A DNA stretch of 64,000 nucleotides from Procambarus clarkii. Its lineage: Eukaryota > Arthropoda > Malacostraca > Decapoda > Cambaridae. Below are positions 54,418 to 64,000 of this stretch, in pieces. Where the stretch lies: assembly GCF_040958095.1 (NCBI RefSeq), contig NC_091193.1, positions 30,705,832-30,769,831 on the forward strand. Reading direction: 5' to 3'. A program made the translations under genes and the position numbers. The notes under the pieces are model-generated. The model saw nothing but the letters and a program-made list of their open reading frames with translations. It was not told where the DNA came from and ran no database searches. Positions within the stretch are counted from its first letter, which is position 1, and every line of letters starts with the position of its first letter.

Positions 54418-55776
54418 CAGTATCCACTCAATTTAACGGCCTCTTTTATACCGATCTGCCGGTATTAACAACCAGTTTGGGAGACCGGTATCTGGAGCCT
54501 GCTATACCGGTCTGCGGTTGATATTACCGACGGTCTGTCGGTATTGGGTTTGTTGTGGCATCAGCGTCCCCTCACATGGCGACCAGGCCACCGACCTGGA
54601 TCGTCCAGAGTCATATATTACATCTTAATTTTCTTCTAAAATGATTCACTTTAATGAAGAAAATTGTAAATTATTATTAATAAAATATTTTGAAACAGTT
54701 TTTATTAAGCAAAAGTCTTTGTTTTCTTATTAAATACCTTTTATAGTATAGGCACTAGGTATTTTTTTTCCCACGGACCTAGAATTTACTCCGCCGGGCC
54801 ATGTGTTCCTATTGTTTACTCTGAACTCGCGCGGCTAGCTTCAATTGTGAAGGATATTACTGTACTGTAATTGTGATCTTCTTTTTAATTTACAAAAATG
54901 CCAAAAGTTACCCAAAGGAAGCGCCTGACGGTTGCACAGAAGCTGGAGTTAATTAAGAAACTTGATAAAGGATATTCTCATGCACGAGCAGCAGCAGAGT
55001 TTAACATCGGGAAAAGTACAGTAAGTGACATCAAGAAACAGAAGGATACTCTATTAAAATATGCCTGAAAATAAGTGTACATACAGTATGTACCCTGTAT
55101 ACAATATAAACAATATAAAACAAGCGCTGCAGAGGATGACGTAATCTTCACAGCTTCGTAATCTTCAGCTTCATTAAAAGTAAGTCAATTTACCAATTTT
55201 ATTATAGTATTACAAGATATTAATTGTTTTTTTCCAACAAAAGCTACATATTAGTCTCTGCAAATGTATATTCTATCGTCAGCAGAGAATAGGTGAGCTC
55301 AAAATATTTCGTCTTGGCTAGCTCTCAGTGACAAGGCTCGATCGTCATTGTTATGGCATGGCCGCCACAGCCTGTGTTGTAACATTAAAAATACATTACC
55401 TGCACTGTTCAGGGTAAATCAAAACACATCTCTAAAATATTATTGAGAAAATATTAACTTGCTGATTGATACATGAAATATTTTGCAATACAAAGGAATG
55501 AATCAATTTTTTCCCACCCATCTGGGCTTGATCAGACCGTGTTCACACATCATCCATGCAGCAGCCAACAACTGGCTTAATCGTCGGTGTGGCACTAAAT
55601 TGGAATGCAATTACACAATGAACTTTATTTAATTTTAGTTATACAGTATAAAATATATCCTACCTGAATGTTACTTGAAAAATTACCCGACCCGACTTAA
55701 CTTCGGAAATAACGGAGCTCCGGAAATAACGACTAGGGCTCAGCCCCATATAGGCCGTTAAATTGAGTGGATACTG
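54418..55776 (+). mobile_element. pogo/Tigger-like element J
   Basis: Perfect inverted ends, CAGTATCCACTCAATTTAAC on the left and GTTAAATTGAGTGGATACTG on the right, bound 1,359 bp. Right flank is TA, left flank AA. It contains one small transposase-derived ORF and is otherwise AT-rich. Other D copies are unoccupied at this point and read CCATAACTGTACATC. Confidence 0.88.
54898..55068 (+). CDS. Small HTH (psq/CENP-B N-terminal type) ORF
   Basis: A complete 56-codon frame from ATG to TGA: KRLTVAQKLELIKKLDKGYS, then ARAAAEFNIGKSTVSDIKKQ and KDTLLKYA. This is the first helix-turn-helix of Tigger/CENP-B-like transposases, which binds the element ends. The second HTH and the DDE domain are missing; the TGA follows directly after the HTH. 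It could give a DNA-binding peptide that competes at transposon ends, or it may be a mere relic. Confidence 0.75.
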   Translation: MPKVTQRKRLTVAQKLELIKKLDKGYSHARAAAEFNIGKSTVSDIKKQKDTLLKYA

Positions 55777-56799
55777 TACATCTAAGCTTGTATGGTGAGT
55801 AAAGGCACAAAGACGTAGCTACTCACACAGTCAGCTGGTGGCGGCCGCCCTCAAGGCCAGACGCACTAATATTTCTCCTACAACAATACTGTTTGTGGTG
55901 TTATTATGCTATATACACACAATATATATATATATATATATATCTACCTGTTTTATTCACCATACTTATACAAGTAAACTGGTATGGTGCCCAAAGACCA
56001 TCGTGGTCATCAGTAAACAACATGGTAAGTCCTGCAGACGACGCTCCTCCCTCACCAAAATGGCGGCTCCGAACCTCCTACTCTCACTGTTATCTCACAC
56101 TATACACACGTTATATATAAGTATCTACATTTGTGTTCACCATAGCGAACCACTAAGCTGGTATGGTGAGTGCAGTCAATAAAAGGTGGCCACACACACT
56201 CAAAAGACAACGCCACCACCCTCCCTCCCACAGCATTACTCCTCCCTCCATGGCGCACAGCGCCAAATATCACCACAATCCTGCTATTATCAGAACCCTG
56301 GTCAGTTTTATCACAGTTCAGGGGTCTTCTGTAATAATAATAATCGCTACATAATAGCATGAACAAGTATATTATGGCATTTTTAGGCGATGCTGTGGTC
56401 ACAAGCTAAACAGCAGTGCTGTGAGTTCATGCTGCGTGCGTCAGGCTTGGTAGCTGACTCAATACTGAGGCCCCTAACACCCGGGAGTTTGGCCCACGAT
56501 TTTTAAAAAAAAATGGCGTCTGTTTACAAGAGCCCTGATGAAGGTATTCACCTAGTTGTACTCACCTAGTTGTGCTTGCGGGGGTTGAGCTCTGGCTCTT
56601 TGGTCCCGCCTCTCAACTGTCAATCAACAGGTGTACAGGTTCCTGAGCCTATTGGGCTCTATCATATCTACACTTGAAACTGTGTATGGAGTCAGCCTCC
56701 ACCACATTGCTTCCTAATGCATTCTATTTGTCAACCACTCTGACACTAAAAAAGTTCTTTCTAATATCTCTGTGGCTCATTTGGGCACTCAGTTTCCAC

Positions 56800-59441
56800 C
56801 TGTGTCCCCTAGTGCGTGTGCCCCTTGTGTTAAATAGCCTGTCTTTATCAACCCTGTCGATTCCCTTGAGAATCTTGAATGTGGTGATCATGTCCCCCCC
56901 TAACTCTTCTGTCTTCCAACGAAGTGAGGTTCAATTTCCGTAGTCTTTCCTCGTAGCTCATACCTCTCAGCTCGGGTACTAGTCTGGTGGCAAACCTTTG
57001 AAACTTTTCCAGTTTAGTCTTATGCTTGACTAGATATGGACTCCATGCTGGAGCCGCATACTACAGGATTGGTCTGACATATGTGGTATATAATGTTCTG
57101 AAAGATTCCTTACACAAGTTTCTAAAGGCCGTTCTTATGTTAGCCAACCTGGCATATGCTGCTGATGTTATCCTCTTGATATGAGCTTCAGGGGACAGGT
57201 CTGGCGTGATATCAACCCCCAGGTCTTTCTCTCTCTCTGACTCTTGAAGTATTTCATCTCCCAAGTGATACCTTGTATCTGGTCTCCTGCTTCCTACCCC
57301 TATCTTCATTACATTACATTTGCTTGGGTTAAACTCTAACATCCATTTGTTCGACCATTCCTGCAGCTTGTCCAGGTCTTCTTGAAGCCTCAAGCTGTCC
57401 TCCTCTGTCTTAATCCTTCTCAAAATTTTGGCGTCGTCAGCAAACATTGAGAGGAATGAGTCTATACCCTCTGGGAGATCATTTACGTATATCAGAAACA
57501 GGATAGGTCCAAGCACAGAGCCCTGTGGGACTCCACTGGTGACTTCACGCCATTCTGAGGTCTTACCCCTCACTATAACTCTCTGCTTCCTATTGCTTAG
57601 GTACTCCCTTATCCACTGGAGTGCCCTACCAGTTACTCCTGCCTGTTTCTCCAGCTTATGCATCAACCTTTTATGGGGTACTGTGTCAAAGGCTTTCCGA
57701 CAGTCCAAAAAAATGCAGTCCGCCCATCCTTCTCTTTCTTGCTTAATCATTGTCACCTGATCATAGAGTTCTATCAAGCCTGTAAGGGAAGATTTACCCT
57801 CCCTGAACCCATGTTGATGGGTTGTCACGAAGTCTCTTCTTTCCAGATGTGTTACTAGGTTTTTTCTCACAATCTTCTCCATCACCTTGCATGGTATACA
57901 AGTTAAGGACACTGGCCTGTAGTTCAGTGCCTCTTGTCTGTCACCCTTTTTAAATATTGATACTACATTAGCAGTCTTCCATACTTCTGGTAGGTCTCCC
58001 GTTTCCAGTGACCTACTATACACTATGGAGAGTGGCAAGCAAAGTGCTCCTGCACACTCTTTCAATACCCATGGTGAGATTCCATCCGGCCCAACAGCTT
58101 TTCTCACATCCAGCTCCAATAGGTGCTTCTTGACCTCATCTCTTGTAATTTCGAACCTTTCCAAGGTCACCTGGTTTGCTGCCACCTCTCCTAGCGCCGT
58201 GACTTCTCCCTGTTCTATTGTAAAGACCTCCTGGAACCTTTTGTTGAGTTCTTCACACACCTCTTTGTCATTCTCTGTGTACCTGTCCTCGCCCACCCTA
58301 AGTTTCATCACCTGTTCCTTCACTGTTGTCTTCCTCCTGATGTGACTGTGTAGTAGCTTTGGTTCGGTCTTGGATTTATTAGCTATATCTTTTTCATACC
58401 TTTTCTCAGCTGCTCTTCTCACACTAACATACTCGTTCCTGGTTCTCTGGTATCTCTCTCTACTTTCTGGTGTTCTGTTATTACAGAAGTTCCTCCATGC
58501 CCTTTTGTTCAGCTCCTTTGCTTTCATACATTCCCTATTAAACCACGGATTCTTCCTTTGCTTCTCTGTTTTTTCCTGTTGGGCTGGGACAAACCTGCTT
58601 ACAGCCTCCTGACATTTTTGGGTGACATAGTCCATCATGTCTTGTACGGACTTGGTTCCGAGTTCTGTGTCCCAATGTATATCCCATAGGAATTTGTTCA
58701 TCTCCTCATAGTTTCCCTTTCGGTACGCCAGCCCTTTGTTTCCCAGTTCTTTTTTGGGGGTGATAATTCCTAGCTCAACCAGGTACTCAAAGCTCAATAC
58801 ACTATGATCACTCATTCCCAAGGGGGCTTCCAACTTAACTTCCCTTATATCCGACTCATTTAGGGTAAATATCAGATCAAGCAAGACTGGTTCATCCCCT
58901 CCTCTCGTTCTTGTCGGTCCCTTGACGTGTTGACTTAGAAAGTTTCTTGTTGCCACATCCAGCAGCTTAGCTCTCCATGTGTCTGGGCCTCCATGTGGGT
59001 CTCTGTTCACCCAGTCTATCTTTCCATGGTTGAAGTCTCCCATGATTAGTAGCCTGGATCCGTTCCTGCTAGCCACAGAAGCTGCTCTCTCTATATATTG
59101 ATGGTGGCCAAGTTGTTTCTATCATATTCCTGTCTGGGTCTTCTGACATTCGGTGGGGGGTTATATATGACTACTACTATAATTTTCTGTCCTCCAGTTG
59201 CTATGGTGTCTGATATGTAGTCACTGAAACCTTCACAGTTCTGAATTACCATCTCTTCGAAACTCCAACCTTCTCTTAGTAGCAAAGCTACACCACCACC
59301 TCCTCTCCCTTCTCTCTCTTTCCTCACTACATAGTAGCCCTGTGGAAACACTGCGTTTGTAATGGTGTTTGTTAGCTTTGTTTCTGTGAGTGCTATTATG
59401 TCTGGGTTTTCTTCTAGTGCCCATTCTCCGAGTTCACTTGT
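56800..59441 (-). pseudogene. LINE G ORF2 (endonuclease and RT)
   Basis: Endonuclease fragments: FPQGYYVVRKE, GGGGVALLLREGWS, then after a frameshift at about 59085 LLIMGDFNHGKIDW and GMSDHSVLSFE. The long frame 59076-57061 continues through NYRPVSLTCIPCKVMEKIVR, HGFREGKSSLTGL, motif A CRKAFDTVPHK, motif B GVPQGSVLGP, motif C MFADDAKIL to the thumb, and ends at a TAG (57063-57061) where related elements have a sense codon before YAAPAWSPYL. Reading resumes after it (GMSYEERLRKLNL, LEDRR). RT catalytic residues are intact; nonsense and frameshift changes are not. Confidence 0.88.
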
Positions 59442-60675
59442 TTAATTTGTAATTCCATCTATGTTAGTGTACATTGCCTTGAAGCTCACTTTCTTCAGTT
59501 CATTTTCTTGTCCCTTTCTTGGCGAGCATTCTGCTGGTGTGGGAAGCTTTTCAGTGGGTGAGATGATCTGTGAGGTGGTTTGCAGGGTTTCAGGGGAGTT
59601 TGGGGTGAGGGGTGGGGGTTTCATGGAAGGGGGGACAGGTAGGGTGTGGGTTAAGGAGATAGGGGGGGGGGACATGGAGGATACAGGGTGAGGGGGGAGG
59701 AGGGATAGGGAGGGTATGGGATGAAGGGGGAGGGGGGACAGGGGGGGAAAGGTGGGAGGGGGGACATGATGGGAATGGGGAAGGGATGACAGGGCAAGAA
59801 TGGGGTGAGGGGGGGGGGGAGGGAGGGTTGGGTGGGGGCAGGTAGGGTGAGGGGAAGGGAGGGTTTCTATGCAGAGGGGGGTGGTGGGGTTGCCCTCCCC
59901 TCTGGTGTTGCTGGGATGCTGGTTTTGGGTTCGCCTCTTGTCTCTAGGACTTGTGTTGGGGGCTGTGATTTCCTGGTTTGCTTCTCCCTCCCTGTGCTTC
60001 CTCCTTGCCTCTGCTGCCCTGGCTCTCTCCTCCTTCATCCTGTCCCTCTGCAGGAATACTTTCTTGTATCCCTCCACATGCTGCAGTCGACCCTTCCTTT
60101 CGAGAATATCCTCCTTCGTGGTTTCATTTGTAAACACCACCTTTATGAGTCGGTTTCTGTCCTTGTTGTACCAGCCCAACCTGAAAACCTTCTCAATGTT
60201 TCGTTCAGCCCCTTCCATCTGTAAGCCCTTCAGTAGCCCCTGTACTGCCTCTCTATCCTTGCTCTTCCATTCTTGCCTGTTGGATCCTTACTGTTCTTTG
60301 ATGCCTACAACTACCACTGATCTTTTTCTCTCCAGCAGCTGAGTGGTGCACCTTGCTGCTTCCTGTGAGGTGGCTGCTTGCATCGCTACCTCCCTCACTG
60401 TGTCCATTGCTTCTGAGCTCTTTTTCAGTATGTCTGCAAATGTTTCAGGTACAGAGGCATTTCCTTCCAATGTAACATTCCCACCTTCCCTTTGGATGAT
60501 AATCTGATGCTCGGTCTCTTTATTTTTTTTCTGTAAGGGATTTGATCTCCTCCCTTGCTGATGAGCTCACTTTGCAGGTTGTTAATTGTAATCCTCATTT
60601 CCTGCATCTCCTTCCTGAATTCCTCCAGAACTTGGGTTAACATGTCCCTCGTTTGATCAATTTGGCTGTGATTGG
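59442..60675 (-). pseudogene. LINE G ORF1
   Basis: Read in three frames: a coiled-coil start (QVLEEFRKEMQEMRITINNL), a middle part (ETFADILKKSSEAMDTVREV, RSVVVVGIKEQ), and an RRM-like part (NIEKVFRLGWYNKDRNRLIK, VVFTNETTKEDIL) followed by a Pro-rich linker. Frameshifts lie near 60500 and 60285. The last codons (FKAMYTNIDGITN) already belong to the endonuclease and end at a TAA at 59442. Confidence 0.7.
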
Positions 60676-60832
60676 GAAGGTAATTCCTCATTCTGGGTCC
60701 CTTGATTTGTAGAGCATTTCTAGTTTGATTAAGTCGTACTCTTGGAATATCAAATAGGTATTTGTTTCTGGTGTGGTGCTCATGGGTTCCTCTAGGAAGC
60801 TTTTAAGATCAGGATTGACATCACAGTTCAGC

Positions 60833-60835
<3 letters not shown>
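60676..60835 (-). pseudogene. LINE family L ORF2 C-terminal fragment
   Basis: In minus sense: HTRNKYLFDIPRV, RLNQTRNALQIKGPRM, LPNHSQ, matching the fragment at 29.4-29.6 kb. LINE G interrupts it at its right (minus-sense) edge. Confidence 0.7.
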
Positions 60836-60928
<93 letters not shown>

Positions 60929-61311
60929 GTACCTAGTAGCCAGAACGCACTTCTCAGCCTACTATGCAAAGCCCGATTTGCCTAATAAGCCAAGTTTTCT
61001 TGAATTAATATATTTCCTCTAATTTTTTTCTTATGAATTGATAAAGCTACCCATTCCATTAAATATGAGATCATTTTTTTTTTATTGGAGTTAAAATTAA
61101 CGTAGATATATGACCAAACCTAACCAACCCTCCCTAACCTAACCTAACCTATCTTTATAAGTTAGGTTAGGTTAGGTAGTCGAAAAAGTTAGGTTAGGTT
61201 AGGTTAGGTAGGTTAGGTAGTCGAAAACCAATTAATTCATGAAAACTTGGCTAATTAGGCAAATCGGGCCTTGCATAGTAGGCTGAGAAGTGCGTTCTGG
61301 CTACTAGGTAC

Positions 61312-61367
<56 letters not shown>

Positions 61368-61750
61368 GTACCTAGTAGCCAGAACGCACTTCTCAGCCTA
61401 CTATGCAAGGCCCGATTTGCCTAATTAGCCAAGTTTTCATGAATTAATTGGTTTTCGACTACCTAACCTACCTAACCTAACCTAACCTAACTTTTTCGAC
61501 TACCTAACCTAACCTAACTTATAAAGATAGGTTAGGTTAGGTTAGGGAGGGTTGGTTAGGTTTGGTCATATATCTACGTTAATTTTAACTCCAATAAAAA
61601 AAAATTGACCTCATACATAATGAAATGGGTAGCTTTATCATTTCATGAGAAAAAAAATAGAATAAATATATTAATTCAGGAAAACTTGGCTTATTAGGCA
61701 AATCGGGCCTTGAATAGTAGGCCAAAAAGTGAGTTCTGGCTACTAGGTAC

Positions 61751-61810
<60 letters not shown>

Positions 61811-62193
61811 GTACCTAGTAGCCAGAACTCACTTTTTGGCCTACTATTCAAGGCCCGATTTGCCTAATAAGCCAAGTTTTCCTGAATTAATATATTTATT
61901 CTATTTTTTTTCTCATGAAATGATAAAGCTACCCATTTCATTATGTATGAGGTCAATTTTTTTTTATTGGAGTTAAAATTAACGTAGATATATGACCGAA
62001 CCTAACCAACCCTACCTAACCTAACCTAACCTATCTTTATAGGTTAGGTTTGGTTAGGTAGCCGAAAAAGTTAGGTTAGGTTAGGTTAGGTAGGTTAGGT
62101 AGTCGAAAAACAATTAATTCATGAAAACTTGGCTTATTAGGCAAATCGGGCCTTGCATAGTAGGCTGAGAAGTGCGTTCTGGCTACTAGGTAC

Positions 62194-62275
<82 letters not shown>
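60836..62275. repeat. Alternating foldback repeats separated by (TA)n
   Basis: Three about 390-bp units (60926-61315, 61365-61753, 61807-62196), each with inverted ends GTCGTACCTAGTAGCCAGAA and internal TTAGG/CCTAA tracts, in alternating orientation and separated by (TA)n of 30-80 bp. Arms facing each other across a (TA)n are essentially identical, giving two large palindromes (centres near 61340 and 61780). Identical open frames on opposite strands at 61585-61851 and 61710-61976 reflect this symmetry. No coding function. Confidence 0.92.
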
Positions 62276-62278
<3 letters not shown>

Positions 62279-62774
62279 TACAACCTCGATTCAACGTACT
62301 ATATGGGACCACCCCCAGTTCGTTGGAGCGTTGGATTCGTTGCAAGAGGTGACCTTCAAGAGGCGTTTGCGTCAGTGTCTTTTTTTTCTTGTACACAATA
62401 AAAATGCATTGTATCATATTACTTACTGTACCTATATTTTACTACTCTACTAAAAATACTGTAATTCATGTATTTACCTTATTGTTGGAGTTATGTCCAT
62501 CTTGAAGTTTTGTGAAGTTGTGAATGCTCTACAGTAAATAGGTACTGCAGTGCATTAAGCCGTTAGCACTGTATTATTAAAAGTGGTTTTGCTGTATGTT
62601 GAGTACTACAATACAGTTCTTGAAAACTATTGTACATTAGAATTATTGCAACTTTAATTTTAACACTATGTACACACTTGAATTTAACACTTATTCTAAT
62701 TGTTCACTTCACACACGATGTTTTTAGATGTTTGCATCAGCTTTGCTGGTGCTCGCTGCTGCTGTGTTGGCTTC

Positions 62775-63512
62775 AGCTGCTTTTGTGCTGGTGCTGGGTA
62801 CAGCGGTGCTGGTGCTGGGTACGGCTGTACTGGTGCTGGGTACGGCTGTGCTGGTGCTGGGTACGGCTGTGTTGGTGCTGGGTACGGCTGTGCTGGTGCT
62901 GGGTACGGCTGTGCTGGTGCTGGGTACGGCTGTGCTGGTGCTGGGTACGGCTCTGCTGGTGCTGGGTACGGCTCTGCTGGTGCTGGGTACGGCTGTGCTG
63001 GTGCTGGGTACGGCTGTGCTGGTGCTGGGTACGGCTGTGCTGGTGCTGGGTACGGCTGTGCTGGTGCTGGGTACGGCTGTGCTGGTGCTGGGTACGGCTG
63101 TTCTGGTGCTGGGTACGGCTGTGCTGGTGCTGGGTACGGCTGTGCTGGTGCTGGGTACGGCTGTGCTGGTGCTGGGTACGGCTGTGCTGGTGCTGGGTAC
63201 GGCTGTGCTGGTGCTGGGTACGGCTGTGCTGGTGCTGGGTACGGCTCAGCTGGTGCTGGGTACGGCTGTGCTGGTGCTGGGTACGGCTGTGCTGGTGCTG
63301 GGTACGGCTGTGCTGGTGCTGGGTACGGCTGTGCTGGTGCTGGGTACGGCTCTGCTGGTGCTGGGTACGGCTGTGCTGGTGCTGGGTACGGCTGTGCTGG
63401 TGCTGGGTACGGCTGTGCTGGTGCTGGGTACGGCTGTGCTGGTGCTGGGTACGGCTGTGCTGGTGCTGGGTACGGCTGTGCTGGTGCTGGGTACGGCTGT
63501 GCTGGTGCTGGG
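62775..63512. repeat. 21-bp minisatellite (about 35 copies)
   Basis: Near-perfect 21-bp units GGTGCTGGGTACGGCTGTGCT with rare single-base variants. Because 21 is a multiple of 3 it is open in five frames (GAGYGCA, LVLGTAV, WCWVRLC on plus; PAPAQPY and VPSTSTA on minus). The VPSTSTA frame is the one that continues into transposase-like sequence. Confidence 0.97.
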
Positions 63513-63740
63513 AACGTCAACAGTGCCAGTAACATTTTGTATAATCTCATCATCTGTTAAATGACCATTGATTAAATGATTTATTAATTTTATTATTTCG
63601 GAGCCGTAGTCACTGAACTGTGGCGACGAATTGAAACGAGAAACGCATGGTGTGTGTGTACAGGGATTAGACCCGTCCACTCGCTCACGCTGGAGTTGTT
63701 CCAATAACAAATAATTTCTCAAATAGCAGATGTCTGTCAT
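63246..63740 (-). CDS. Tigger-like transposase C-terminal tail with VPSTSTA repeats
   Basis: The frame starts at ATG 63740 and reads EQLQRERVDGSNPCTH, CVSRFNSSPQFSDYGSEIIK, INGHLTDDEIIQNVTG, then 12 or more VPSTSTA repeats to a TGA at 63246. The LTDDEIIQNV type acidic motif is usual near the C-terminus of Tigger transposases. The upstream DDE domain would lie to the right, partly beyond the window, so the chosen ATG may be internal. The stop is created by a GTG-to-CAG type variant of one repeat. Confidence 0.5.
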   Translation of the reverse strand: MTDICYLRNYLLLEQLQRERVDGSNPCTHTPCVSRFNSSPQFSDYGSEIIKLINHLINGHLTDDEIIQNVTGTVDVPSTSTAVPSTSTAVPSTSTAVPSTSTAVPSTSTAVPSTSTAVPSTSTAVPSTSRAVPSTSTAVPSTSTAVPSTSTAVPSTSTAVPSTS

Positions 63741-64000
63741 ATTACAGTATATTTTCGGTTTTATTTAGTTTAGTTTAATTAGGATAATAAAAAGCTATTA
63801 AAGCATTGGTTTTAGAAATGATTTATTAGTCTGAAACTTTCAAAGTCATGGGTCACTGAACTATAACGACACAGACGAAGGAAAACCAAGTGAGGTTTAC
63901 AGAACAGTATTCCCTTATCTGTCCACCCTCACTCACCTTGTTTTATCACAGAAAATGTCTATAAGGAGATTTTACGACATGTAGCTAGCTAATCACGCTT

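Larger units (their letters stand above)
53730..56546. mobile_element. Second D-like (piggyBac-like) copy, reverse orientation
   Basis: Begins CCCTTAAATGGCGC right after a TTAA (53726-53729). The body is the reverse complement of a D unit with moderate divergence (for example 54180-54420 and 55780-56460 against 52160-52800 and 51840-52240). It contains element J. The right terminus is not clear: sequence degenerates near 56500 and LINE G starts at about 56547. Confidence 0.75.
56547..60675 (-). mobile_element. CR1-like LINE G
   Basis: About 4.1 kb. In minus sense: ORF1 remnants (60.67-59.5 kb), ORF2 (59.5-56.8 kb), and a 3' UTR ending in the tandem CACAACTAGGTGAGTACAAC, CTAGGTGAAT. The 5' end lies within a family-L fragment at about 60675. 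The same 3' UTR truncates the zinc-finger gene at 22.45 kb. Confidence 0.88.
62276..64000. mobile_element. Tigger-like element (left end and transposase tail), runs off window
   Basis: Starts CAGTACAACCTCGATTCAAC after a TA (62274-62275). The end resembles that of element H. It carries a transposase-tail frame on the minus strand with an expanded repeat. The right end is beyond 64000. The stretch 63741-64000 shows AT-rich sequence with no separate feature. Confidence 0.65.

Noticed and set aside
61585..61976. Two identical genes on opposite strands
   Set aside because: They are mirror images produced by a palindrome around (TA)n.
62630..63564. Secreted proline-rich (PAPAQPY) or GAGYGCA-repeat structural protein gene
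   Set aside because: The array is open in five frames and only the VPSTSTA frame links to recognisable transposase-like sequence; a signal-peptide-like start in the PAPAQPY frame could be chance.

Overview
The window is eukaryotic genomic DNA made almost entirely of transposable elements, satellites and microsatellites. I infer an arthropod, most likely a decapod crustacean. The reasons are TTAGG/CCTAA-type repeats (28.87 kb, 61-62 kb), DIRS1-like tyrosine-recombinase retroelements (known to be common in Decapoda), many CR1/L2/I-type LINEs, pogo/Tigger-like transposons and a tRNA-derived SINE. There is no rRNA, no functional tRNA gene and no CRISPR. The only host-type gene I can support is a C2H2 zinc-finger ORF (21.7-22.46 kb), and a LINE has truncated it.

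Region 1-19.98 kb: DIRS-like territory. On the minus strand, gag exon 1 (7176-7061), a 4,966-nt intron with canonical splice signals, gag exon 2 (2094-819) and an overlapping reverse transcriptase frame (904 to beyond base 1) form one retroelement entering from the right. The intron is packed with tandem arrays. Beyond exon 1 lies a large imperfect palindrome (about 7.28-9.27 kb against 10.69-12.49 kb). Its 1.42-kb centre carries a degenerate tyrosine-recombinase tail. The same module recurs inverted at 17.65-19.08 kb, flanked there by short inverted repeats that each hold a TATA box. Minisatellites fill 12.2-17.0 kb.

Region 20-29.6 kb: two copies of one CR1/L2-like LINE (family E; 19.98-21.0 kb and 22.87-25.81 kb), the zinc-finger gene, an RNase H-bearing LINE tail, fragments of a second LINE (family L), a MITE and a short truncated hairpin retroelement.

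Region 29.6-56.5 kb: a nest whose order can be read from target duplications and reading-frame continuity. A third family-E LINE (E3) received a Tigger-like element (30.25-31.17 kb), then an I-like LINE A (32.53-53.53 kb, 15-bp duplication). LINE A was interrupted by LINE B (34.04-38.28 kb, itself carrying a 176-bp hairpin element), LINE C on the minus strand (39.63-43.60 kb), two SINEs, and a TTAA-flanked piggyBac-like repeat D (46.94-53.24 kb), which holds a 3-kb TA-flanked element H. E3 resumes at 53.53 kb and is cut again at a TTAA by a second D-like copy, which contains a pogo-like element J with a small HTH ORF.

Region 56.5-64 kb: a minus-strand CR1-like LINE (G) with several inactivating changes, a family-L fragment, three alternating TA-bounded foldback repeats, and the start of a Tigger-like element whose transposase tail has expanded into a 21-bp minisatellite. 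All the elements look inactive as seen here, except possibly the DIRS-like element, which runs off the window.
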